A DNA stretch of 15,124 nucleotides, from positions 1 to 15,124 of the forward strand of contig DIYZ01000012.1 in NCBI GenBank assembly GCA_002427845.1. The letters are read 5' to 3'. The translations under genes were made by a program, and so were the position numbers. Under the pieces are notes generated by a model. The model saw only the letters and a list, made by a program, of their open reading frames with translations. It had not been told where the DNA came from and searched no databases. Source of the DNA: Chloracidobacterium sp. UBA6041. Its GTDB lineage: Bacteria; Acidobacteriota; Blastocatellia; Pyrinomonadales; Pyrinomonadaceae. Below, piece after piece: positions 7,829-14,443 of the stretch (the stretch's first letter is position 1; the number at the start of each line of letters is the position of its first letter).

Positions 7829-10726
7829 TCACGAGTTGAGTTCAAGTTCAATTTCTTCTCCAGCAGCGCGCTCGTCGCCGGTCGCAGCCTCACCAGAGTT
7901 GCTCATGGCGTGATCGTGGCCGTGCTCGGTTGTCGCTTCTTCATGGTGCGAACTTACGCGAAGTCCCCATTCTTCTCGAGAAAGAGTTTCTCGGTCTCGA
8001 CTCTGGCGTAACGCTTCGACGGCCATCTCCTTATCGACGCTCCTGTCCAGCGCAGCCCTGAGTTGATCCGCCGAATTGGTAAAAATGATTGCATCCTCGC
8101 GAGCGCGAGAAACCGCCACATAGCCCATGCGCTGATTGAGCAAGAGGTCAGATTCGTTGGCATCCGCGTTGATGAGCACGCGATCTACAGTTTGGCTCTG
8201 CGACGAGTAACTGGTCACGGCATAGCCATGATCAATATGGCGAAATTTGTCACTCTCGAAACTGACCTCACGTCCGCTGTCCAGCGCAACCATGTACTCG
8301 TCGTCTTTGATCTCGTTAATGGTTCCAAGCTCACCATTGGCGACTCGTTGCCCCGTAAATGGTGCGCGAAACTGGATGCGATCTCCCTGCGAGAACGTGC
8401 GATCTCTTTCTCGATAAACATTCACCCCAGAAAGGCGAGTCGGGTTGTAAGTGATCTCACGTCCGTCCGACGACTGGACAGTAATCTCATTCTTCTCGTG
8501 GTTCGTTGCGGTGACTCTCGCATAGTCTCCAACGCTGAAGCCATAAACTTTGCTCACGCGGTTATATCTGATGATGTCTTCGTCGGGCACATACGAATTT
8601 GCGAAGGTGCGTTCTGTACCAGTCATGTCCTGGCGATTGACATAGACCATCATCTCGTGGTCCGCAAGGCTCACTTTTCCGTCTTTCTGTAACTGCCGGC
8701 GGATCAGAGCATTGATCCTGCCCCGCTCTTGATTCCCAGGCGAGATCACGAGCGTGTTTTCCGGCTTCTCGCAGTAAGCAGTGGCGATCTGAAGCAAGCG
8801 TTTGCCCTCGTCCGCGATTTCAACTATCCGCCCTTGCTTGTGCAAGCTGTCGATTGCTTCTTTCACTTGACTCGCCGCGAGCCTTTTTACGACTTGGCGC
8901 AGTTGCGCGTCTCGCTGCCTAACGATCTTGCTAAGCTTCGCTGTATCCATTCCATGCTTTTGAAACTGCTCGAACGGGCTGCCGGCCTCGATTGCTTGAT
9001 GCTGTTTAATGTCTCCAACCAAAAGTACTTTGTCCTGCGCTTCAAGGCGCTCGAACAAGGCGTGTAGGTTCTTGGTGCTGGCGAGCGAGCTTTCGTCCAG
9101 CACGAAGAGCCTGTTCTGGTGCTCAGGTGCTTCTTCTCGCCGGCGTAAGAACTTTTGGAGGGTTTCGGTCTGAATGCCGCTTTCTGAAAGTTGTTGCGCG
9201 GCGCGAGTTGTTGGCGCGAAGCCACGCACTTCATATCCTTCGCTCTCGGCGGCTCGTCTCAGTACCGAGAGTGCTGTCGTCTTACCAGTACCAGCGCCGC
9301 CCTGCAATCCTATGATCTGATCTCGACTCGCTAGCAGTTGCTCAACTGCCGCATGCTGGTTCTCGTTCAATCTGAGTTCCTGTTGCTTTGCGACTTGTTC
9401 GACGCTGTACCGTACCCGCTCCCGTCCAATGATCGGCGGAAGTAAGCCATGACCATCGAGCATTACTTGGATATTCGACTGCTCCATCTCAAGCATGTGC
9501 CGCGTCGTTGTCTCTGGCGATTGTTGCTCCCGCACGATCCCCACAAACTCACCTTGTTGTTGACGCCTCGCCAGCTCAGTCACAACAGCCTCATAAGTTG
9601 TCAGTCCGAGATTGCGTCTAAGTGCATCAATTTTTACCTTGCGCATTTCAACGACGGCTTCTCTCTCCATCCCGTTGTCGCGAGCAAAGGTGACCGCTTC
9701 CTGTGCACGTCTGACAACTTCATCGGCAGAACGTGTGAGTGATCCATTCTCAAACGCGCGTTCAACGGACCGCTGGGCCTGGTTGTCGTGTCTTGCGTCC
9801 ATTTCCAGCGCTCGGTCTTTCATCTCGGCATGGTCGTATTGTTTGCTTGCTCGATCAGTGCGCGCAGCTGCTTGATTCAATCCTGCACCCTCTTTAACAG
9901 TGATGCCCTGACTCTCAAGCCGCTCTTTCATTTCTTGAGCCTCTTTGCGCACTTCTTCACGACGCGGACTGCTGTCTCGCAAATACTCTTTGCTGAAACC
10001 TTTGATTTCGGGTGCGCCGGTGCGAGCATCGATCTCAACTTCGTAGCCAAGACCTTGCAGTTTCTCAGCGAGATTCATTCGGTAAATAGCCGTCGCGTAC
10101 TGCTGGCTTCGATAAAGTTCTAGTGGCTGAACCGATCTGAGTTTTCCTTCGACGGTTTCAGTCATGTTGAATATGACGACATGAGTATGAAGTTGTGGCG
10201 CGGCATATCCGGTAGAGTGATCGGGTCGCGCGGCCGTGTGCTCGAATTGCGCGGCGACCATTTTGCCAGTCGTGATAGCGGGCTTGTTGCCGCCGCCCCG
10301 CGCTTGCAAGTATTGCTCCAACTCTTTCAGTGCTTCGTCAACGCTCTCACGATGCGCCGCCCTGATTCGCTCGTCATTGCCGACGAGCGCCGCTAAAGAA
10401 ACCGATTTCGGCGCGCTGAAGGTGGCATCCCAGCCCGCGCGGTGTTCGCTCGTAATGATTTCTTCGCCGTAATTGTTAACCGCTTTTGTCGATTTGACCT
10501 TGCGAATGAGCTGCTCACCTGTGTGCGGGTCTTGACCGGCGCAGAGTCGCTCGTATTGCTCGCTTTGAACTTCTCCCTTAAGGTTCCACTCTTCGGCAAG
10601 GCGACCGCTCCAGCGTCCGTTAACTTCGCCGCGTTCGCTGTAATAATTCTCTCTGGAGCTTGTGTATTCCTTCTGGTAGTAGTCCTTGGCTTGACCGGCG
10701 GAAAGCGCTTTGCTCATCGTCATCAT
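7829..10726 (-). CDS. MobF-family conjugative relaxase-helicase (TrwC/TraI type)
   Basis: This 965-residue protein nicks one strand at oriT, stays covalently bound to the 5' end through Tyr, and unwinds the DNA for transfer. The N-terminal relaxase domain (about 1-290) has candidate nucleophiles Y16/Y17, with more Tyr at 21, 28 and 29. It also has the block GWDATFSAPKSVS (98-110) and the metal-binding His triad H163, H180 and H182 in FEH...LHTH. The helicase domain is SF1B, like RecD2 and TraI: Walker A GGAGTGKT (476-483), Walker B FVLDESS (541-547), motif III LVGDIKQ (569-575) and the end motif YVAVSRARED (869-878). The tail is His- and Glu-rich. The length is near TrwC (about 970). ATG 10726 is 14 bases after the coupling-protein stop, with GAGGAAG overlapping that stop. 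ATG 10717 is an alternative start. All key motifs are present, so it should be active. Confidence 0.95.
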   Translation of the reverse strand: MMTMSKALSAGQAKDYYQKEYTSSRENYYSERGEVNGRWSGRLAEEWNLKGEVQSEQYERLCAGQDPHTGEQLIRKVKSTKAVNNYGEEIITSEHRAGWDATFSAPKSVSLAALVGNDERIRAAHRESVDEALKELEQYLQARGGGNKPAITTGKMVAAQFEHTAARPDHSTGYAAPQLHTHVVIFNMTETVEGKLRSVQPLELYRSQQYATAIYRMNLAEKLQGLGYEVEIDARTGAPEIKGFSKEYLRDSSPRREEVRKEAQEMKERLESQGITVKEGAGLNQAAARTDRASKQYDHAEMKDRALEMDARHDNQAQRSVERAFENGSLTRSADEVVRRAQEAVTFARDNGMEREAVVEMRKVKIDALRRNLGLTTYEAVVTELARRQQQGEFVGIVREQQSPETTTRHMLEMEQSNIQVMLDGHGLLPPIIGRERVRYSVEQVAKQQELRLNENQHAAVEQLLASRDQIIGLQGGAGTGKTTALSVLRRAAESEGYEVRGFAPTTRAAQQLSESGIQTETLQKFLRRREEAPEHQNRLFVLDESSLASTKNLHALFERLEAQDKVLLVGDIKQHQAIEAGSPFEQFQKHGMDTAKLSKIVRQRDAQLRQVVKRLAASQVKEAIDSLHKQGRIVEIADEGKRLLQIATAYCEKPENTLVISPGNQERGRINALIRRQLQKDGKVSLADHEMMVYVNRQDMTGTERTFANSYVPDEDIIRYNRVSKVYGFSVGDYARVTATNHEKNEITVQSSDGREITYNPTRLSGVNVYRERDRTFSQGDRIQFRAPFTGQRVANGELGTINEIKDDEYMVALDSGREVSFESDKFRHIDHGYAVTSYSSQSQTVDRVLINADANESDLLLNQRMGYVAVSRAREDAIIFTNSADQLRAALDRSVDKEMAVEALRQSRDRETLSREEWGLRVSSHHEEATTEHGHDHAMSNSGEAATGDERAAGEEIELELNS

Positions 10727-10740
10727 CGCGGAACTCTTCC

Positions 10741-12177
10741 TCAGTAGTTGAACTCAGGACCGGCGGGTATTTCCCGCGTGACTTCCTGAGCGAGTGCAAG
10801 TTCCGCTTGCTCAAGATCATTCGAATAGGTTGGCGGGGAACTCTCTCGCATCGGCAGTTCTAGTTGTCGTTCGGCTGTTTGTTCTACCAGTGTAGGTGCG
10901 GGTTCTTCTGGCTGCGTGACGGCCTCAGCAGTGCGCGGCATGAACGCCGGCGCCACTCTAGGACGATCCACAGGCTTGATTCGAAAGCGCACGACCGAAT
11001 CCGAATACTTCCAATAGCCACGAAGATTCGGCAGAGCCATTATCTGTTCCTTGCTGACTACAAAGCGGCGCTCCGTAACTGTTGAGTAGTTAATCGAATC
11101 ACGACCGTTGGATTGAACAGTCGCGGTGGTGCCAATCCGGGGTCTTTCCTTTTCCTCTTCACCAATCATCTCTGCTACCCAACGCGCAGACTCCGGCTCA
11201 TTGCAACGAAAGAGCACTTTCACGTGGGGAGCGGAAAGCATCGTCGCGGCTCCGCGTCCGTAGTGCTCCTCGAACTGCGCTTTGTTCTGTGTTCCGAGAA
11301 CCGCCTTCAGACCAAACTTTCGGCCTTCAACCATTGTGGTTGAGAGTGCCGGCAGGCGCTTCAGGGAGTGAACTTCGTCAACCACGATCCAGCATGGGTT
11401 CTGTCGCCCCCATTGAGGCGCTACCGCTAGCAGTCGCTTCATCAGGATATTTATCCATGCTGCATGAAGCGTTCTGAGGGCGTCTCTCGTGTCTTGAGTA
11501 GAAGTGATGAAAATCCAGCCGCGCCGTCGTCTGGCCCATTCGGTTATGCTCAACTCACCGGCGCACTGCTCTTGCGATGGCAAGAGCTTCAGTGCCTCTC
11601 CGATCTCCGAAAGCGTAGCCAACACCCCACCTCTCTGTCCCTTTGCTCCTTCGTTTATCAGGTGCGCGTGTTCAGTACCGGCTACAATTTCGTCGATCAG
11701 CTTCTCGTCTTTTAAGCAGTCCACGATGCGCTCGGCGGTCGGTTTCAGTTCAAGCATTCGGGCGAAGATGCTGCGCGCTGCTTTAAGAAAGAATTGCGTC
11801 GTGGGTGCGCCATGCTCACGGTCCGGGAAGAAGCTCTCGGCAACTAGATGCCGATCGGTGGCGCTAGTCGATGCAGTTTCATAGTTAACTTCCATCGTAG
11901 GCGACCAGTACGGTGATCGCGCGTCGAGAGGGTTGAGGACAATGTCGGCGGAAGGATCAAAATGGCTTTCAATAAACTCTCCAGCGGGGTCGTAACACAC
12001 GACGGCTTCCGGTGCTCTGCGCACAGCGATCTGTTCGAGGACCTGATGAATGACTTGACTCTTTCCGGTCCCAGGATCACCGAGCAATAGCAATCCCTCG
12101 TTCTCTTCGGCGCGTGGCACTCTCAGCATGTAGGAGCGAGCCTCAAACCCAATGAGTCGTCTCAACGCTTCAATCAT
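10741..12177 (-). CDS. Type IV coupling protein, ATPase part (TrwB/TraD-like)
   Basis: This 478-residue cytoplasmic ATPase of the VirD4/TrwB/TraD group should bring the relaxase-DNA complex to the secretion channel and pump DNA. Walker A is GDPGTGKS (33-40) and Walker B is IVVDEVHS (264-271, D267/E268). The typical block GTQNKAQFEEHYG (295-307) and a TRDALRTLHAAWINILMKRLL helix support the assignment. About 90 C-terminal residues are Pro/Glu-rich and probably disordered. No membrane segment is present, although classical coupling proteins have an N-terminal anchor. That anchor is encoded by the gene just upstream, which overlaps by eight bases. ATG 12177 has its own Shine-Dalgarno GGAGG five bases before it, within the end of the upstream gene, so separate coupled translation is likely. 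The relaxase follows 14 bases later. Confidence 0.9.
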   Translation of the reverse strand: MIEALRRLIGFEARSYMLRVPRAEENEGLLLLGDPGTGKSQVIHQVLEQIAVRRAPEAVVCYDPAGEFIESHFDPSADIVLNPLDARSPYWSPTMEVNYETASTSATDRHLVAESFFPDREHGAPTTQFFLKAARSIFARMLELKPTAERIVDCLKDEKLIDEIVAGTEHAHLINEGAKGQRGGVLATLSEIGEALKLLPSQEQCAGELSITEWARRRRGWIFITSTQDTRDALRTLHAAWINILMKRLLAVAPQWGRQNPCWIVVDEVHSLKRLPALSTTMVEGRKFGLKAVLGTQNKAQFEEHYGRGAATMLSAPHVKVLFRCNEPESARWVAEMIGEEEKERPRIGTTATVQSNGRDSINYSTVTERRFVVSKEQIMALPNLRGYWKYSDSVVRFRIKPVDRPRVAPAFMPRTAEAVTQPEEPAPTLVEQTAERQLELPMRESSPPTYSNDLEQAELALAQEVTREIPAGPEFNY

Positions 12178-12865
12178 CTTTGCCTCCGTCCACGTAAACT
12201 CTGATCCCGTAGCTATTCTCTTTCCGATGTTCGCGTGCGTACTGTTTAGGCGACAGTCCGCGCGTTCCTCTAATCGCTTCGCCTTTGAGATAGAGTCGCT
12301 GGGCGGTCACATCGAGAGTCGTCAGTCCGATTGTTCCCAAGAGGAAGATCAAGAGACCGCCAAACCATGCGGGACGCCAAATGATCGAAATGCTTTGTCC
12401 TTCGTAGATCGTGTCGCGGAACCATTGATACGCGATCGCATCGGGGCTAATGGTTTCCAACCAAGAGTATTGCTTGTACTCAATGCCGGACTTTAGCAAG
12501 ATGATTGGATAGCGCCGCTTGTCGAGCTTGATACGGCCCTCTCCATCGAGCTGCGGCTCGATCTCATCGTTCCGGACAGCCAGCGAAATGTCTTTCTTGG
12601 TGTTAGGGTCGGTTACGACTCGCGCCAGAGTTGTGTAGTGTGATCTGGAATTTGGGAGGTAACTTCGGTAGCTGCTTTTCAGGTATTGCTTGAAATAGAC
12701 TCGCTGAAGCGTTGTCAGATTACTCGCGACCCAATACTTGTAGATGGCGTACCCGCCCGCTCCAGCTACGAGGAGCATCACAACGGCGTAGGCGCTAGTT
12801 CGGCGCGCGGCGTTCTTTGAACGGGTCCGACCTTCTTCAGTAAGAAAGCCCAAAGCGGTTTTCAA
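12170..12865 (-). CDS. Membrane protein, probable N-terminal half of a split coupling protein
   Basis: This 231-residue protein starts at TTG 12865, backed by a strong Shine-Dalgarno GGGGAGG (12874-12880) eight bases upstream. It has a short basic cytoplasmic N-terminus, a first membrane helix at about 25-44, a loop of about 118 residues on the periplasmic side, and a second helix at about 163-186. A basic cytoplasmic tail of about 45 residues follows. Two helices around a periplasmic loop, followed by an ATPase, is the layout of the TraD/TrwB N-terminus. The tail ends just where the ATPase gene begins (overlap ATGATTGA). The combined length of about 709 residues equals a full-size coupling protein. 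The likely role is to anchor the ATPase to the inner membrane and contact the channel. No sequence similarity to a known anchor domain is recognised; the role rests on topology and position. Confidence 0.75.
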   Translation of the reverse strand: MKTALGFLTEEGRTRSKNAARRTSAYAVVMLLVAGAGGYAIYKYWVASNLTTLQRVYFKQYLKSSYRSYLPNSRSHYTTLARVVTDPNTKKDISLAVRNDEIEPQLDGEGRIKLDKRRYPIILLKSGIEYKQYSWLETISPDAIAYQWFRDTIYEGQSISIIWRPAWFGGLLIFLLGTIGLTTLDVTAQRLYLKGEAIRGTRGLSPKQYAREHRKENSYGIRVYVDGGKDD

Positions 12866-13148
12866 TTTAAGCGCCTCCCCTCTGGAATCTCTGCTCCTTA
12901 AATTGTTCGGAGCGTGCTGGTACTAACTGCACGTGACGTACCAACGAATCAAAGAAGATTGGAAGAGGATTTCTTGCGGCCTTGGGCTAGAGTTTTCGCA
13001 GCAATTTGCAGAGCTGCCAAGAAGCGAGATCCGAAGTGGGTTTCTGGTTCAGCGGGTTCCAATTGGTGAGGCGTTGTGTTCTACATACACTTGGGGCTCA
13101 GTCTCTCCCCGCTGGTGAGCGATGCTGACTGTCTCGGCTCAGTGGTCG

Positions 13149-13490
13149 TTACTGCCGTCTGGAAAGCAGATCGTCAGCGATGATCCCCGAGCTTTGGTCG
13201 GCGTCCGCCGTGATCTTCTTCCACGCTGTGGCGGTGACTTCCTTTGAGTTCAACAGAAGCCTAAAGCCGTGTCCTACCATGTAACGCATCCGCGCGATCT
13301 CTTCGTAAAGCAGTCGCTCGGTTTTCGTCAATCCGGAACCTTCGCGAGCCTCCGCGACAGTAATGTTCCGGCACCAATTGTTTGGGTCTTCGCCCACCGC
13401 GATAGCCACTCGTTCGATCTCTGCGTACTCTTCGTTCGTGACGCGAAACGCGATGTTCCTTGTCTTTTTCGTCTCCCTGTTTTCGCTCAT
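13149..13490 (-). CDS. Ribbon-helix-helix relaxosome accessory protein (TrwA/MobC-like)
   Basis: I choose ATG 13490 (113 residues) because GGAG lies seven bases upstream and the family domain starts soon after. The frame remains open to 13595, but the extra residues would read through the repeat-rich control region. After a basic, hydrophilic start, residues about 13-48 fit a ribbon-helix-helix: strand IAFRVT, helix NEEYAEIERVAIAV, turn GEDPNN, helix WCRNITVAEARE. The rest is helical. Such dimers bind repeats at oriT, help the relaxase nick, and repress their own promoter. The gene heads the mobility operon and faces the GTTAACA repeats at 13521-13603, the expected binding site. A MobC-type and a TrwA-type accessory protein cannot be separated by eye. 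Confidence 0.8.
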   Translation of the reverse strand: MSENRETKKTRNIAFRVTNEEYAEIERVAIAVGEDPNNWCRNITVAEAREGSGLTKTERLLYEEIARMRYMVGHGFRLLLNSKEVTATAWKKITADADQSSGIIADDLLSRRQ

Positions 13491-13520
13491 TGTTCGTCTC
13501 CATGAAATGCTGAAAGCTTC

Positions 13521-13603
13521 GTTAACAGCCGTTAACAGGATGTTTGCGGATGTTAACAAGCAATCCCTAAGCCCAATATTCACGTGCGTTAACAAAATTA
13601 ACG
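13521..13603. repeat. GTTAACA repeat cluster, candidate accessory-protein binding sites
   Basis: GTTAACA occurs at 13521, 13531, 13552 and 13588 (first base of each), and a variant ATTAACG at 13597-13603. Centre spacings of 10, 21 and 36 bases put at least the first three on one face of the helix. The cluster lies 31-113 bases upstream of the ribbon-helix-helix gene, so it fits operator sites or oriT accessory sites for that protein. Confidence 0.6.
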
Positions 13604-13605
13604 CG

Positions 13606-13625
13606 GCGTTTACGAACGTAAACGC
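13606..13625. repeat. Perfect inverted repeat GCGTTTACG / CGTAAACGC
   Basis: Nine-base arms are separated by two bases (AA). The near-palindrome with no real loop suggests a site for a dimeric protein rather than an RNA hairpin. It lies inside the candidate oriT. Confidence 0.75.
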
Positions 13626-13649
13626 TCACCCCCAACTTACAGGGGGTGA
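13626..13649. repeat. Inverted repeat TCACCCCC / GGGGGTGA
   Basis: Perfect eight-base arms surround an eight-base loop and directly abut the preceding inverted repeat. No T run follows on either strand, so a terminator is unlikely. A stem-loop extruded in single-stranded oriT DNA is the more natural reading here. Confidence 0.7.
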
Positions 13650-13666
13650 CGTGTCATAATAATCTC

Positions 13667-13681
13667 AGGTGCGTAGCACCT
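13667..13681. repeat. Inverted repeat AGGTGC / GCACCT with GTA loop
   Basis: Six-base perfect arms with a three-base loop form the outermost hairpin of the candidate oriT, on the AbiE side. MobF relaxases recognise a short hairpin beside the nick, and this is the best candidate for that role. The similarity to R388 is from memory and short. Confidence 0.5.
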
Positions 13682-13754
13682 ACCGTGCCGTCCACCAACC
13701 CTCGATAATCAACAAGGCGCTTCGGGAAAGGCTAGTTGCGGCCCATCAAGGTGC

Positions 13755-13802
13755 TGGATAGAAATGTCTATAGTTATGCGCAACTATGGTACTTTCTATC
13801 CA
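13755..13802. promoter_or_regulatory. Nested inverted repeat, probable AbiEi operator
   Basis: Outer arms TGGATAGAAA (13755-13764) and TTTCTATCCA (13793-13802) are perfect over ten bases. Inside them sits a second inverted repeat, ATAGTT (13770-13775) / AACTAT (13782-13787), around ATGCGC. The structure ends 11 bases before ATG 13814. AbiEi antitoxins are known to repress their own operon by binding inverted repeats at the promoter, so this is the expected operator. It also argues against starting AbiEi at the upstream TTG 13736, which would make the repeat coding. Confidence 0.7.
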
Positions 13803-13813
13803 ACCTGGGTAAA

Positions 13814-14434
13814 ATGGATTTCGTGAATAATGGAGACCCCATAAGCGACCAGGCTATGCGGGCATTCCGAAAGAATGGCGGGGTGCTACGCACATCGCAG
13901 GCTATCAAGCTTGGCATCCACCCGCGAACTCTGTACGAACTCCGGGACACTGATCGCCTTACTCAGATAAGTCGCGGCGTCTATCGACTGGCCGATCTTC
14001 CGGAGACAACAAATCCAGATTTTGTGCTCGTGGCCACGCGCATTCCCGAATCAGTGGTTTGCCTCGTTTCGGCACTGGCCTTTCACGAACTGACAACAGA
14101 AATACCGCACGAGGTCTATATCGCGCTTCCGCCCGGTGTTAGACAGCCACGGCTCTCCTACCCTCCCCTTCGTGTTTTTCGCTTTTCCGACAAGACTCTC
14201 TCTGCCGGAATCGAGAAACATGTGATTGATGGTGTGGCGGTGAGAGTCTTCGATCCCGAGAAGACGGTTGCAGACTGTTTCAAGTTCCGGCACAAGATTG
14301 GCTTGGACGTTGCACTTGAAGCGCTGAAGCTGTGCCGGGCTCGAAAAGGGTTCCAACTGAGCAAGCTTCTCCGTTATGCGCGTCTCTGTCGTGTCGGGCG
14401 AATCATGCGTCCGTACCTGGAGGCGCTATCGTGA
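13814..14434 (+). CDS. abiEi: AbiEi antitoxin and autorepressor of a type IV toxin-antitoxin system
   Basis: This 206-residue protein is numbered from ATG 13814. The frame is open to TTG 13736, but that would span the operator and exceed the usual length of about 200. The N-terminal winged helix-turn-helix is at about 10-62 (AMRAFRKNGGVLRTSQAIKLGIHPRTLYELRD, then wing LTQISRGVYRL). The C-terminal antitoxin domain follows, with LVSALAFHELTTEIP (84-98), VYIALPPG (101-108) and VFDPEKTVADCFKFRHKIGLDVALEAL (145-171). In characterised systems AbiEi represses the operon and counteracts the toxin without stable binding to it. The Shine-Dalgarno is weak. AbiEii starts nine bases after the stop, in one operon. 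Confidence 0.9.
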   Translation: MDFVNNGDPISDQAMRAFRKNGGVLRTSQAIKLGIHPRTLYELRDTDRLTQISRGVYRLADLPETTNPDFVLVATRIPESVVCLVSALAFHELTTEIPHEVYIALPPGVRQPRLSYPPLRVFRFSDKTLSAGIEKHVIDGVAVRVFDPEKTVADCFKFRHKIGLDVALEALKLCRARKGFQLSKLLRYARLCRVGRIMRPYLEALS

Positions 14435-14443
14435 AGCAAGCTC

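Larger units (their letters stand above)
13521..13690 (-). other. Candidate origin of transfer (oriT)
   Basis: This non-coding stretch between the divergent mobility operon and AbiE carries the repeat cluster and three consecutive inverted repeats: 13606-13625, 13626-13649 and 13667-13681. In R388 the oriT lies in the same place, directly upstream of trwA. The last inverted repeat includes AGGTGCGTA, which resembles what I recall of the stem beside the R388 nick site, but a matching nick sequence is not recognised. Position and structure support oriT; the nick position and strand are not determined. Confidence 0.55.

Noticed and set aside
8063..8692. Long plus-strand frame inside the relaxase gene
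   Set aside because: It is an antisense shadow of the helicase domain. The minus strand carries all conserved motifs.
12933..13118. Plus-strand 61-codon frame in the gap between the RHH and membrane genes
   Set aside because: It has a GTG start without a Shine-Dalgarno, runs against the operon direction, and its peptide matches nothing I know.
13491..13595. N-terminal extension of the RHH gene
   Set aside because: It would translate the GTTAACA repeat region. ATG 13490 has a Shine-Dalgarno and precedes the domain directly.
13521..13603. CRISPR array or plasmid iterons
   Set aside because: The repeats are only seven bases with irregular spacing, there are no cas or replication genes nearby, and the position fits oriT or operator sites better.
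13736..13813. Upstream TTG start for AbiEi
   Set aside because: It would turn the nested inverted repeat into coding sequence and give a protein longer than usual. ATG 13814 fits the family length.
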